Below the pieces are notes generated by a model. It was not told the origin of the DNA and did no database searches. It saw nothing but the letters and a program-made list of their open reading frames with translations. From Massilia phosphatilytica (lineage in GTDB: Bacteria; Pseudomonadota; Gammaproteobacteria; Burkholderiales; Burkholderiaceae_D): a stretch of 64,000 nucleotides of DNA. The position numbers and the translations under genes were made by a program. Positions 52,112 through 60,966 of the stretch are shown piece by piece (within the stretch, counting starts at the first letter, position 1; every line of letters begins with the position of its first letter). The DNA is taken from positions 183,235-247,234 of the forward strand of contig NZ_PUIP01000011.1 in the NCBI RefSeq assembly GCF_002968015.1. The letters run 5' to 3'.

Positions 52112-55100
52112 ATGTCTGAACAGAGTAACAAGCCTGCGCCCAAGCCGGCGCGCGCGGCCTCCCCCGACCGTTCTTCGCAACCGCCGCGAACCGACGCCCG
52201 TCGCGGTCCGCGCCCGCCTGCGCGCGAGGGCGCGCTCGCGAATGCGCTGGCGCAGGCGCAGGTGCGTGCACCCCGTGCCGACGCACCCGCGCAGGACCGT
52301 CCGGCCAAGCCGCCGCGCGAAGGCGGCCAGCGTCCGCGCGAGGAGCGTCCCGCGCGCAAGGAGGCCGTGCGCAATCCTCTCCCGCCGATCGTATTCCCGG
52401 AAGACCTGCCGGTTTCCGGGCGCCGCGCCGAAATCGCGAAGGCGCTGATGGAGAACCAGGTCGTGATCGTGTCCGGTGAAACCGGCTCGGGCAAGACGAC
52501 GCAGCTGCCGAAGATCTGCCTGGAACTGGGTCGCGGCGAAAAGGGCATGATCGGCCACACGCAGCCGCGCCGCATCGCCGCGTCGTCGACGGCCAAGCGC
52601 ATCGCGTTCGAACTGGGCTCGCCGCTGGGCGAGCACGTGGGCTATAAAGTCCGCTTCAACGACACGCTGTCGCCGGGCGCCTGGGTCAAGCTGATGACGG
52701 ACGGTATCCTGCTGGCCGAAACGCAGACCGACCCGCTGCTCAAGGCCTACGACACGATCATCATCGACGAGGCGCACGAACGCAGCCTGAACATCGACTT
52801 CCTGCTCGGCTACCTGAAGGAGATCCTGCCGCGCCGCCCGGACCTGAAGATCATCATCACGTCCGCGACGATCGACGCCGACCGCTTCGCGCGCCATTTC
52901 GGCACGCCTGACAAGCCCGCGCCCGTGATCGAAGTGTCGGGCCGTTTGTACAAGGTCGAGGTGCGTTATCGCCCGGTCGAACGCGACCAGGAATTCGCGC
53001 CGGCCGCCGACGGCAAATCCATGTCGAAGGCGCAGGCCGCGCGCGACAAGCGCGACTTGATGGATGCCGTCGTCGACGGCGTCGACGAGCTGTGCCGCCT
53101 CGGCCAGGGCGACGTACTCGTGTTCCTGCCCGGCGAGCGCGAAATCCGCGACTGCGCCGAGGCGCTGAGAAAACACCATCCGCCGCACGTGGAAATCCTG
53201 CCGCTGTTCGCGCGCCTGTCCGTCGAAGAGCAGGACCGCGTGTTCCGCACGACGAACGCGCGGCGCATCGTCCTCGCGACCAACGTGGCCGAGACGTCGT
53301 TGACGGTGCCGGGTATCCGCTACGTCGTCGATGCCGGTCTGGCGCGCGTAAAACGCTACAGCTACCGCAACAAGGTCGAGCAACTGCAGGTCGAGGCGAT
53401 CTCGCAAGCGGCCGCCAACCAGCGCGCGGGCCGTTGCGGCCGCGTCGCGGACGGCGTCTGCATCCGTTTATATGAGGAAGACGATTTCCTGCAGCGGCAG
53501 AAATTCACCGACCCGGAAATCCTGCGCTCGTCGCTGGCGGCCGTCATCCTGCGCATGAAATCCCTGCACCTGACGGACGTGGAGACCTTCCCGTTCGTCG
53601 AACCGCCGCAGGGCCGCGCCATCGCCGACGGTTACCAGCTGCTGCAGGAACTGGGCGCCGTCGACGACGCCAATGAACTCACCGCGATGGGCCGCAAGCT
53701 GGCCAAGCTGCCGCTCGACCCGCGCGTGGGCCGCATGATCCTGGCCGCCGTCGACAACGTGTGCCTCACCGAGATGCTCATCATCGCGTCCGCCCTGTCC
53801 GTGCAGGACCCGCGCGACCGGCCGATGGAATACCAGCAGCAGGCCGACGAGAAGCACAAGAAATTCGCGGACGAGAAGAGCGAGTTCCTGGGCTTCCTGA
53901 AGATCTGGCGCTGGTTCGAGCAAGCCATCGAGCATAAAAAGACGAACCGCCAGCTGCAGGACAACTGCCGCGAGAACTTCCTGTCGCAGGTGCGCCTGCG
54001 CGAGTGGCGCGATGTGCATTCGCAACTGCTCACGATCGTCAAGGAACAGGGCTGGCGCCTGAACGACGCGCCCGCGACCTACGAGCAGCTGCATATGGCG
54101 CTGTTGACTGGTTTGCTCGGCAATATCGGCTACAAGATGGAAGACGAGGGTGGACAAACCGGGGGCGCGTACCTCGGCGCGCGCGGCATCAAGTTCCACA
54201 TCTGGCCCGGTTCGACGCTCGGCAAGAAGGCCGGCAAATGGATCATGGCGGCGGAACTGGTCGAGACGACGCGCCTGTACGCGCGCTGCATCGCCCAGAT
54301 CCAGCCGGAGTGGGTCGAGAAGATCGGCGGCCACCTGCTGAAAAAATCGTGGGGCGAGCCGCGCTGGGAAAAGCGCACGGCGCAGGTCACGGCGAGCGAA
54401 CGCGCGACCCTGTACGGCATTGTCGTCTACAGCCAGCGCCGCATCAACTACGCGCAGCACAACCCGGCCGAGGCGCGCGAGATCTTCATCCGCGACGCGC
54501 TGGTCGGCGGCGATTACGAGACGCGCTCGCAGTTCTTCGCCCACAACCACAAGCTGATCAAGGAAATCGAAAACCTCGAACACAAGTCGCGCCGCCTGGA
54601 CGTGCTCGTGGACGACCAGCTGATCTACGCGTTCTACGACAACGAGATCCCGTCGGACGTCGTGAATGGCGCGGGCTTCGAGAAGTGGTACAAGGACGCG
54701 TCGCGCGACAACCCCAAGCTCCTGTACCTGAACCGCGAAGAGCTGATGCGCCACGAAGCGGCCGGCGTCACGACGGAGCTGTTCCCGAAGACGATGAACG
54801 TCACCGGCATCGAGATGGGCCTGTCGTACCACTTCGAGCCGGGCAGCCCGCGCGACGGCGTGACCTTGACCGTGCCGCTGTTCGCGCTGAACCAGATCCC
54901 GCGCGAGCGCGCGGACTGGCTCGTGCCGGGCATGCTGAAGGAAAAAGTACAGCTGCTGCTGAAGTCCCTGCCGCAGAAGCTGCGCCGCCACTGCGTGCCG
55001 CTGCCGGAATACGCCGCGCGCTTCTTCGAGCGTAACGAAGACCCCGTGCAATTCGGCCGCGGGGACCTGATCGACGTACTCATCGCGGACATCCACGCGC

Positions 55101-56236
55101 ATACGGGCGTGCGCGTGATGACGACGGACTTCAAGCTGGAGACCCTGCCGGCCCACCTCTTCATGAACTTCAAGGTGGTCGATGAACACGGCCGCCAGCT
55201 CGACATGTGCCGCAATCTCGCCACCTTGCAGGCCGAGTTGGGCGGCCAGGCGCGCCAGAGTTTCCAGCGCATGGCGGAGACGACGCCGGCAGCGGGGCAG
55301 GCGGCTGCGAAGCCGTTGGCCGCGCAAGCGGCACCGGCTGCACCCGCCAAGGGGAAACCTGCGCCGGCCGCACCCGCCGCGCCGACCGCCCACACGAACA
55401 TCACCGGCTGGACGTTCGGCGAGCTGCCGGAACTGCTGGAGATCACGCAGGGCAAGATCACGCTGATCGGCTTCCCCGCGCTCGTCGACAAGGGCACGCA
55501 CTGCGACCTGGAAGTGTTCGACGACCCGAACGTGGCGGCGCGCACGCACCGCATCGGCCTGCGCCGCCTGTTCGCGCTGCAGTTCAAGGACCAGCTGAAG
55601 TTCGCGGAGAAGAACGTGCCGGGCCTGCAGCAGATGGGCATGCAGTTCATGTCGGTGGGTACGCCGGACGAGCTGCGCGAGCAGATCGTCAACAAGGCCA
55701 TCGAGATCGCCTGCCTGCAGGACCCGCTGCCGCACGATGCCGCATCGTTCAACAAGCGCAAGGACGAGGGCAAGGGCCGCATCGGCCTCTTGATCAACGA
55801 GACGGCGCGCCTTGCCGGCCAGATCCTCGCCGAGTTCCACGGCTTGCCGAAGCGCCTGCAAGGCCTGCCGCCGGCCGTCGCGAGCGACATGCAGGCGCAG
55901 TTGCAGGGGCTCGTGCACAAGCGCTTCATCGCCGAGACGGAGTACAGCCAGCTTGCGCACTTCCCGCGTTATCTGAAAGCGATGAACGTGCGCCTGGAAA
56001 AACTGCGCGGCAATCCGGCGCGCGACGCGCAACTGATGGCCGAGTGGCAGACGGCGGCGACGCAGTTCCAGCGCACGGTGAAAAACCAGCCGCTGAAGAA
56101 CCTCGACCCGCGCATGATCGAGTTCCGCTGGATGCTGGAAGAACTGCGCGTGTCGCTGTTCGCGCAGGAGCTGCGTACGCCGATGCCGGTGTCCAGCAAG
56201 CGCCTGCAGAAGGTGTGGGAGTCGATGCTGCGCTGA
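52112..56236 (+). CDS. hrpA: ATP-dependent RNA helicase HrpA
   Basis: DEAH-box RNA helicase of 1374 residues. The first about 90 residues form a Pro/Ala/Arg-rich, probably disordered tail. Then: Walker A GETGSGKTT (about 122-130), motif Ia TQPRRIAA, DEAH box IIDEAHERSLNIDFLLGYL, motif III SATID, and motif VI QRAGRCGR. The large C-terminal region carries the HA2, OB-fold and DUF3418 segments typical of HrpA, interrupted near residue 1070 by an Ala/Pro-rich linker. In E. coli HrpA helps rescue stalled or collided ribosomes. It ends just before a hairpin followed by TTTTT. Confidence 0.96.
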   Translation: MSEQSNKPAPKPARAASPDRSSQPPRTDARRGPRPPAREGALANALAQAQVRAPRADAPAQDRPAKPPREGGQRPREERPARKEAVRNPLPPIVFPEDLPVSGRRAEIAKALMENQVVIVSGETGSGKTTQLPKICLELGRGEKGMIGHTQPRRIAASSTAKRIAFELGSPLGEHVGYKVRFNDTLSPGAWVKLMTDGILLAETQTDPLLKAYDTIIIDEAHERSLNIDFLLGYLKEILPRRPDLKIIITSATIDADRFARHFGTPDKPAPVIEVSGRLYKVEVRYRPVERDQEFAPAADGKSMSKAQAARDKRDLMDAVVDGVDELCRLGQGDVLVFLPGEREIRDCAEALRKHHPPHVEILPLFARLSVEEQDRVFRTTNARRIVLATNVAETSLTVPGIRYVVDAGLARVKRYSYRNKVEQLQVEAISQAAANQRAGRCGRVADGVCIRLYEEDDFLQRQKFTDPEILRSSLAAVILRMKSLHLTDVETFPFVEPPQGRAIADGYQLLQELGAVDDANELTAMGRKLAKLPLDPRVGRMILAAVDNVCLTEMLIIASALSVQDPRDRPMEYQQQADEKHKKFADEKSEFLGFLKIWRWFEQAIEHKKTNRQLQDNCRENFLSQVRLREWRDVHSQLLTIVKEQGWRLNDAPATYEQLHMALLTGLLGNIGYKMEDEGGQTGGAYLGARGIKFHIWPGSTLGKKAGKWIMAAELVETTRLYARCIAQIQPEWVEKIGGHLLKKSWGEPRWEKRTAQVTASERATLYGIVVYSQRRINYAQHNPAEAREIFIRDALVGGDYETRSQFFAHNHKLIKEIENLEHKSRRLDVLVDDQLIYAFYDNEIPSDVVNGAGFEKWYKDASRDNPKLLYLNREELMRHEAAGVTTELFPKTMNVTGIEMGLSYHFEPGSPRDGVTLTVPLFALNQIPRERADWLVPGMLKEKVQLLLKSLPQKLRRHCVPLPEYAARFFERNEDPVQFGRGDLIDVLIADIHAHTGVRVMTTDFKLETLPAHLFMNFKVVDEHGRQLDMCRNLATLQAELGGQARQSFQRMAETTPAAGQAAAKPLAAQAAPAAPAKGKPAPAAPAAPTAHTNITGWTFGELPELLEITQGKITLIGFPALVDKGTHCDLEVFDDPNVAARTHRIGLRRLFALQFKDQLKFAEKNVPGLQQMGMQFMSVGTPDELREQIVNKAIEIACLQDPLPHDAASFNKRKDEGKGRIGLLINETARLAGQILAEFHGLPKRLQGLPPAVASDMQAQLQGLVHKRFIAETEYSQLAHFPRYLKAMNVRLEKLRGNPARDAQLMAEWQTAATQFQRTVKNQPLKNLDPRMIEFRWMLEELRVSLFAQELRTPMPVSSKRLQKVWESMLR

Positions 56237-56238
56237 AC

Positions 56239-56290
56239 CGGGGTCAGACCCCGTTTTTCGGCAATTTCCTAAAATCGGGGTCTGACCCCG
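56239..56290. repeat. Inverted pair of GGGGTCAGACCCC palindromes; first copy acts as hrpA terminator
   Basis: CGGGGTCAGACCCCG (56239-56253) is followed by TTTTT, giving a 6-bp stem, 3-nt loop and T-run just 2 bp after the hrpA stop. Its reverse complement CGGGGTCTGACCCCG sits at 56276-56290, 22 bp further on. Each copy is nearly self-complementary. The pair structure is like a mobile REP/BIME-type unit; I saw no other copy in this window. Confidence 0.7.
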
Positions 56291-56334
56291 AAGTTTGCTA
56301 CAGTTGACGTTCCATCATTGCCAGCAACTTCGCC

Positions 56335-56787
56335 ATGACCGACCTCGTACTCGCCATCGTCCACCACCTGATCGTATTCGGCATCGCGTCCGCCTTGGCC
56401 GCCGAACTGGCGCTGATGCGGCCCGCCGCGATGTCGCCGCAGACCGTGCGCCTGCTGGGGCGCTTCGACGCGGCGTATGGCGTGATGGCGCTGGCGATCC
56501 TGATCGTCGGCTTCCTGCGCGTGAAGTACGGCGCGAAGGGCGCCGGGTTCTACATGCACAACCCGATGTTCTGGGCCAAGATCGCCGCATTCGCCGCCGT
56601 GGGCGTCATCTCGATCAAGCCCACGCTGCGCATCCTTGCCTGGCAAAAACGGGCGAAGGCGGATGCGGCGTTCGTCCCGGCGCTGGACGAAGTCACTGCG
56701 TTGCGCCGGACGATGCTGCTGGAGATCCACGTGTTCGCCCTGATCCCGATCTTCGCGGCCATGATGGCCCGCGGCATCGGGTACTGA
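56335..56787 (+). CDS. DUF2214-family membrane protein
   Basis: 150-residue inner-membrane protein with four hydrophobic segments (about residues 4-24, 44-62, 80-98, 126-146). It resembles the DUF2214 family: LVLAIVHHLIVFGIASALAAELALMRP at the start, GFLRVKYGAKGAGFYMHNPMFWAKIAAF in the middle, LRRTMLLEIHVFALIPIFAAMMARGIGY at the end. Conserved His residues in helix 1 and helix 4 hint at a haem or metal site, but no function is established to my knowledge. It is convergent with the next gene, 3 bp between stops. Confidence 0.8.
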   Translation: MTDLVLAIVHHLIVFGIASALAAELALMRPAAMSPQTVRLLGRFDAAYGVMALAILIVGFLRVKYGAKGAGFYMHNPMFWAKIAAFAAVGVISIKPTLRILAWQKRAKADAAFVPALDEVTALRRTMLLEIHVFALIPIFAAMMARGIGY

Positions 56788-56790
56788 TTC

Positions 56791-57300
56791 TCAGGCGACT
56801 GCCGCGCCGGCCGGCAGCATGCGCACCGACGCCATGTCGCCCACCAGCCGGCCGATGAACCAGCCGTTGAAGACGCCGAACAGGCCGCATACGGCGCAGG
56901 CGAACAGCGTGTCGTGACGCAGCTGCGGCGCGACGGCCAGCGTCACCGAGGCCACGTACTTCGTGAAGAACACGGCCATCATCAAGACGAGCGGCAGGCG
57001 GCTGCCGCGCACGCGCACGTGGCCCGGCACCGCGCTCGCCGCGATGCGCTCGGAACCGGCCAGCCCCGCCGCCAGCGCCATGCCGGCCGCACCCAACGCC
57101 CACGCCGCCAGCGCCAAGCCGCCGAGGCCGAATTTCGCGCTCATGTCCTGCAGCGACAGCACCAGCATCACGGCCGGAATCATGACGAGCTTGCGGACTT
57201 CCACGTCGCGGTTTCGCATCGCGATCACGCCGCGGTACACGAGGAAGGCGAGGATCGCCCAGACGTAGTACGGGGTGTGGGTCAGGATTTGCATCAGCAT
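56791..57300 (-). CDS. DUF6622-like membrane protein
   Basis: 169-residue inner-membrane protein with about five hydrophobic segments. The N terminus MLMQILTHTPYYVWAILAFLVYRGVIAMRNRDVEVRKLVMIPAVMLVLSLQDMSAKFG matches what I recall of the DUF6622 family; function unknown. GGAG precedes the ATG at a good distance. It diverges from the dioxygenase-like lipoprotein gene; the gap carries two sets of direct repeats described separately. Confidence 0.7.
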   Translation of the reverse strand: MLMQILTHTPYYVWAILAFLVYRGVIAMRNRDVEVRKLVMIPAVMLVLSLQDMSAKFGLGGLALAAWALGAAGMALAAGLAGSERIAASAVPGHVRVRGSRLPLVLMMAVFFTKYVASVTLAVAPQLRHDTLFACAVCGLFGVFNGWFIGRLVGDMASVRMLPAGAAVA

Positions 57301-57388
57301 GGTGGGCTCCGTGAAATGAATTAAGTTGATGCCACTGTGCCAGCGCCCCCGCGTGCCCGTGCGCCCGTGCGACGACAAGTCGCGATCG

Positions 57389-57421
57389 CGGCGCGAAATG
57401 CGGCTGGACGGCGCGAAATGC
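57389..57421. repeat. Direct repeat, 20-bp period, in the dioxygenase/DUF6622 gap
   Basis: CGGCGCGAAATGC occurs at 57389-57401 and again at 57409-57421, exactly 20 bp apart, i.e. two helical turns on the same DNA face. This is the spacing expected for a dimeric regulator that binds direct repeats. It lies about 90 bp upstream of the DUF6622 start and 86 bp upstream of the dioxygenase start. Confidence 0.45.
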
Positions 57422-57427
57422 AGCGTC

Positions 57428-57442
57428 TTTACACAGCTTTAC
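57428..57442 (-). promoter_or_regulatory. CpxR-type box GTAAA-N5-GTAAA
   Basis: On the minus strand this reads GTAAAGCTGTGTAAA, identical to the CpxR consensus GTAAA-N5-GTAAA known from enterobacteria. OmpR-family regulators in general bind such 10-bp-phased repeats. It is 65 bp before the start of an exported enzyme, which fits envelope-stress control, but no cpx genes are visible here. Confidence 0.5.
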
Positions 57443-57506
57443 GGCCGTTGACCGCGCTTAACGTTTCCCCACCCGACAATGCGGCTTCAGTAACCCAGGG
57501 GATTTC

Positions 57507-58364
57507 ATGGATCACGCACACCACAGCCTTGCCGAAGACCTCGAGCGCATGCTCGCCACCCAGACCAGCCGGCGCCAGTCGCTGCGCTGGCTGTTCGCGT
57601 CCGCGGCCGCCGTGCCGCTCGCGAGTTGCGGGGGCGGCGGCGGTTCGTCCGGCGATATCGTGGCGTCATCGACGACGTCGACGGGCAGCACCGGCACGAC
57701 CACCACCACGACCGGCACCTGTTCCGTCATCCCCGAGGAGACGGGCGGCCCGTACCCGGGCGACGGCACCAACAGCAACGGCAGCGGCATCGCGAACGCG
57801 CTGGCGCTGTCCGGCATCGTGCGCAGCGACATCCGCACGAGCGTCGCCCCCGGCAGCAAGACGGCGGCCGGCATCCCGACCACCTTGAAACTGCAGATCG
57901 TGAACGTGGGCGCGAGCTGCGCCAGCGCGGCCGGCGCCGCCGTCTACCTGTGGCATTGCGACCGCGACGGTAATTACTCGATGTACGCGAGCGGCCTGAC
58001 GAGCGAGAACTACCTGCGCGGCGTGCAGGAGGCGGACAGCACGGGCACCGTCACGTTCACGACGGCCTTCCCGGGTTGCTACTCGGGCCGCATGCCGCAC
58101 ATCCACTTCGAGGTCTACCCGAGCCTCGCGAAGGCGACGAGCGCCGCCAACCGCGTCAAGACCTCGCAGCTCACCTTCCCGATGGCGACCCTGAACGAAG
58201 CCTATGCGACGACGGCATACAGCACCAGCTCGCGCAACCTGGCGTCGATGAGCTATGCGACCGATAACGTGTTCAGCGATGGGACGTCGCTGCAGATGGC
58301 GTCCGTGAGCGGCGATCCGGTCAATGGCTATGTCGTCACGCTGACGATCGGCGTGTCGTTGTGA
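57507..58364 (+). CDS. Tat-exported lipoprotein of the intradiol ring-cleavage dioxygenase family
   Basis: 285-residue protein related to catechol/protocatechuate intradiol dioxygenases. The N terminus carries SRRQSLRWLFASAAAVPLASC: a twin-arginine signal with a lipobox (LASC, C41). A Gly run and a Ser/Thr/Gly linker (residues 42-71) come next. The non-haem Fe(III) ligands are Y157 (GNYSMY), Y192 (PGCYSGRMPHIHF), H198 and H200. The enzyme should sit on the outside of a membrane, unlike the soluble cytoplasmic relatives. Substrate could be an extracellular catechol or lignin fragment. A CpxR-like box is upstream. Confidence 0.85.
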   Translation: MDHAHHSLAEDLERMLATQTSRRQSLRWLFASAAAVPLASCGGGGGSSGDIVASSTTSTGSTGTTTTTTGTCSVIPEETGGPYPGDGTNSNGSGIANALALSGIVRSDIRTSVAPGSKTAAGIPTTLKLQIVNVGASCASAAGAAVYLWHCDRDGNYSMYASGLTSENYLRGVQEADSTGTVTFTTAFPGCYSGRMPHIHFEVYPSLAKATSAANRVKTSQLTFPMATLNEAYATTAYSTSSRNLASMSYATDNVFSDGTSLQMASVSGDPVNGYVVTLTIGVSL

Positions 58365-58365
58365 T

Positions 58366-59253
58366 TCAGGGTGTCATGGCCTGCCGATAGCCCCGCGGCG
58401 AGGCACCCGTCGCGGCACGGAAGCGATGGCTGAAATGCGACAGGTCGGCATAGCCGCACAGGTCGGCGATCTGCTGCAGGGGCAGGGCGGTGGTCTTCAA
58501 CAGCGTGCGGGCCCGTTCGAGGCGGCGCTGGGCGATCCAGGCCGACGGCGGCATGCCGAACGAGACGCGGAACATGCGCGCCAGATGAAACTCCGACAGG
58601 CAGGCCACCTGTGCCAGCGTGCCGAGCGAGATGGGCTGTGCGAGGTGCGCGTCGATGTAGTCGGCCAGCCTGCGGCGCAGCAGCGGCGCCAGGCCACCCT
58701 TGAGCCGCAGGTCGCGCCGCGGGACGCCTTGCGAGCGCAGCAGCTCGCTCAGCGTGTCGTGGGTGATTTCGTTGGCGCGCAGCAGGTTGTCCGCACCTTC
58801 CCATGGCGTCGCGACCAGCGACTGGCACAGGCGCAGCAAGGCGGGGCTTTCGAAATAGGTGCGGTCGGCCAGCGTGATCTCGCGCGGTTCGCGGTCCAGC
58901 TCCACCACCGCCCGGCGCGTGAAATGCGCCGGCATGAAGTACACGTGCAGCAGGCGCAGATGGTCGCGCACGACCCATTCCGATTCGTGATCGTCCGGCA
59001 GCGTGCACAGACGCGTCGGCGCCCCGTACTGCCTGTGCATGCCGCTGCGTTCGGTGCGGTAGCCGCCGCCCAGGTAGCAGGAGAGGGTATGGTGGCCGGG
59101 CCGGTCGTACACCGTCAGCGCTTCGTCGGTGTCGCGCTGCCAGATCGCCGCCGCCATGCCGTCGCCCAGCCACACGAAACGTTCGAGCGTGGCGTCGGTG
59201 CCGCACATGGTGTCGAAGACGGCGTGCGAGATGGGAGAAGGACGGGAGTGCAT
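58366..59253 (-). CDS. AraC-family transcriptional regulator
   Basis: 295-residue regulator. The N-terminal cupin-like ligand domain (about residues 20-170) contains VYDRPGHHTLSCYLGGGYRTER. The C-terminal AraC/XylS domain (about 190-290) has two helix-turn-helices: ISLGTLAQVACLSEFHLARMFRVSFGMPPSAWIAQRRLERARTLL and LPLQQIADLCGYADLSHFSHRFRAATGASPRGYRQ. It diverges from the EamA exporter gene, a likely target. Its stop lies 1 bp after the end of the dioxygenase-like gene, convergent. Confidence 0.93.
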   Translation of the reverse strand: MHSRPSPISHAVFDTMCGTDATLERFVWLGDGMAAAIWQRDTDEALTVYDRPGHHTLSCYLGGGYRTERSGMHRQYGAPTRLCTLPDDHESEWVVRDHLRLLHVYFMPAHFTRRAVVELDREPREITLADRTYFESPALLRLCQSLVATPWEGADNLLRANEITHDTLSELLRSQGVPRRDLRLKGGLAPLLRRRLADYIDAHLAQPISLGTLAQVACLSEFHLARMFRVSFGMPPSAWIAQRRLERARTLLKTTALPLQQIADLCGYADLSHFSHRFRAATGASPRGYRQAMTP

Positions 59254-59354
59254 GCGAAAAAGTCTAGCATTCTTCCGCAGCCCGTACCGACAGGGCCGCG
59301 AAAGTGCGCAAGACCAGACAAGTCGGCGCCGGTGCCTGCATGGATCATGGCAGC

Positions 59355-60266
59355 ATGAACATCTTCCTTTACCTGCTCACCGTCGTAATCTGGGGCACCA
59401 CCTGGATCGCGATCAAGTTCCAGCTCGGCGTCGTCCCGGCCCCGGTGTCGATTGCCTACCGTTTCTGGATCGCCGCCGCCGTGCTGTTCCTGTTCCTGCT
59501 CGCCACGCGCCGGCCAGTGTGGCCGCCGCGCCAGGCATGGCGCTATCTGCTCGCGCAGGGCGTCGCGCTGTTCTGCTGTAACTTCCTGTGCTTTTATTAC
59601 GCCAGCCAGTGGGTGCCCAGCGGCCTGGTGGCCGTCGTCTTTTCGACCGCGCCGATCTGGAATGCGGTCAACCTGCGCCTGTTCATGGGGCGTCCGATCC
59701 GGCGCCAGGTGCTGATCGGTTCCCTGCTTGGCCTGTCCGGCATCGCGCTGCTGTTCCTGCCGCAGATGCAGGGCCACTGGAACGACCACGGCATGCTGCT
59801 GGGACTGGGGCTGTCACTGCTGGGTACCGTGTGCTTCTCGACGGGGAATCTGCTGTCGAGCCGGATGCAGGCGCTCGGCCTGACGCCGCTGCTGACCAAC
59901 ACGTGGGCCATGCTGATCGGCTCGACCATCGTCGGTGGCGGCGCATGGTTGCTGGGCATGCCGTTCACGCTCGACGCCAGCCCGCGCTACCTGGGCGCGC
60001 TGTTGTATCTTGCGGTCCCCGGTTCCGTCATCGCCTTTACGGCGTACCTGGTGCTGGTCGGCCGCATCGGGCCGGATCGCGCGGCGTATTCGACGGTGCT
60101 GTTTCCCGTCGTCGCGTTGAGCGTGTCGACCCTGCTCGAGGGCTATCACTGGACGTTGCCGGCCTTCGGCGGCGTCGCGCTGGTCCTTGGCGGCAATCTG
60201 CTCGCTTTCAAGAAGCCGGCCGCCGGCGCCGCGCCCGGGCTCAAGGCTGTGTCAACTTGCCGATGA
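59355..60266 (+). CDS. EamA/DMT-superfamily transporter
   Basis: 303-residue inner-membrane protein with ten hydrophobic segments in two EamA repeats. The first repeat begins NIFLYLLTVVIWGTTWIAIKFQLG, the second around GMLLGLGLSLLGTVCFSTGNLLSSRMQ. Such proteins usually export amino acids, metabolites or drugs. Divergence from the AraC gene suggests regulation by it. I start at MNIFLYL; ATGs upstream (e.g. 59340) are in frame. The end overlaps the convergent udk gene by 26 bp. Confidence 0.88.
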   Translation: MNIFLYLLTVVIWGTTWIAIKFQLGVVPAPVSIAYRFWIAAAVLFLFLLATRRPVWPPRQAWRYLLAQGVALFCCNFLCFYYASQWVPSGLVAVVFSTAPIWNAVNLRLFMGRPIRRQVLIGSLLGLSGIALLFLPQMQGHWNDHGMLLGLGLSLLGTVCFSTGNLLSSRMQALGLTPLLTNTWAMLIGSTIVGGGAWLLGMPFTLDASPRYLGALLYLAVPGSVIAFTAYLVLVGRIGPDRAAYSTVLFPVVALSVSTLLEGYHWTLPAFGGVALVLGGNLLAFKKPAAGAAPGLKAVSTCR

Positions 60267-60882
60267 CGCTCGCCACCTTGGTGGTGATGACGTCGACGGC
60301 GGGGTCGTTCGCGCCGTGGGGCAGGATGACGTCGGCGTAGCGCTTGGTCGGCTCGATGAACTGCTTGTGCATCGGGCGGACCGTTTCCAGGTACTGGTGG
60401 ACGATGCTGTCCATCGTGCGGCCGCGTTCCGCGATATCCCGTTGCATGCGGCGGATGAAGCGGACGTCGGCGGCGGTGTCGACGAAGATCTTCAGCGACA
60501 TCATGTCGCGCAAGTCCGCGTCGTACAGGGCGAACAGGCCCTCGATCACGATGACCGGGGCCGGTTTGACGGGAATGGTTTTCTGCGAGCGGTTGTCGAT
60601 CGTGAAGTCGTACTCCGGCATCGCGATCGTTTCGCCATTGCGCAAGGCCTGGACATGCTGGACCAGCAGCGGCCAGTCGAAGGCCTGCGGGTGGTCGTAA
60701 TTCTGCTTGCGGCGGACTTCCGGGGTGAGGTCGGACTGGTCGCGGTAGTAATCGTCCTGCATCACGACCGAGACCATCTCGGTGCCGAACGACGCCAGCA
60801 CCTGCTGGGTCACCGTCGACTTGCCGCTGCCGCTGCCGCCGGCTACGCCAATGACAAACGGAAGGAAGGGAATCTGGTTCAT
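60241..60882 (-). CDS. udk: Uridine kinase
   Basis: Phosphorylates uridine and cytidine in pyrimidine salvage. In the 213-residue protein the P-loop is IGVAGGSGSGKSTVTQQVL (about residues 10-28), followed by VVMQDDYYRDQSDL and the NYDHPQAFDWPLL lid region. VIVIEGLFALYD and IFVDTAADVRFIRRMQRDIAERGR are typical. I start at MNQIPFLPFVIGV, where family homology begins; an upstream in-frame extension has no support. Confidence 0.95.
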   Translation of the reverse strand: MNQIPFLPFVIGVAGGSGSGKSTVTQQVLASFGTEMVSVVMQDDYYRDQSDLTPEVRRKQNYDHPQAFDWPLLVQHVQALRNGETIAMPEYDFTIDNRSQKTIPVKPAPVIVIEGLFALYDADLRDMMSLKIFVDTAADVRFIRRMQRDIAERGRTMDSIVHQYLETVRPMHKQFIEPTKRYADVILPHGANDPAVDVITTKVASVIGKLTQP

Positions 60883-60966
60883 CCCTGCATGATACCGGAG
60901 TGGTGGGTGGACTGACAGGGCCGGTTGATCTTCAACGACGTGTCTGGTCATCCTGCGACACCTGCT

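Noticed and set aside
53468..56032. An 854-codon minus-strand frame inside hrpA
   Set aside because: Antisense to a helicase with all motifs; composition is that of a reading-frame shadow.
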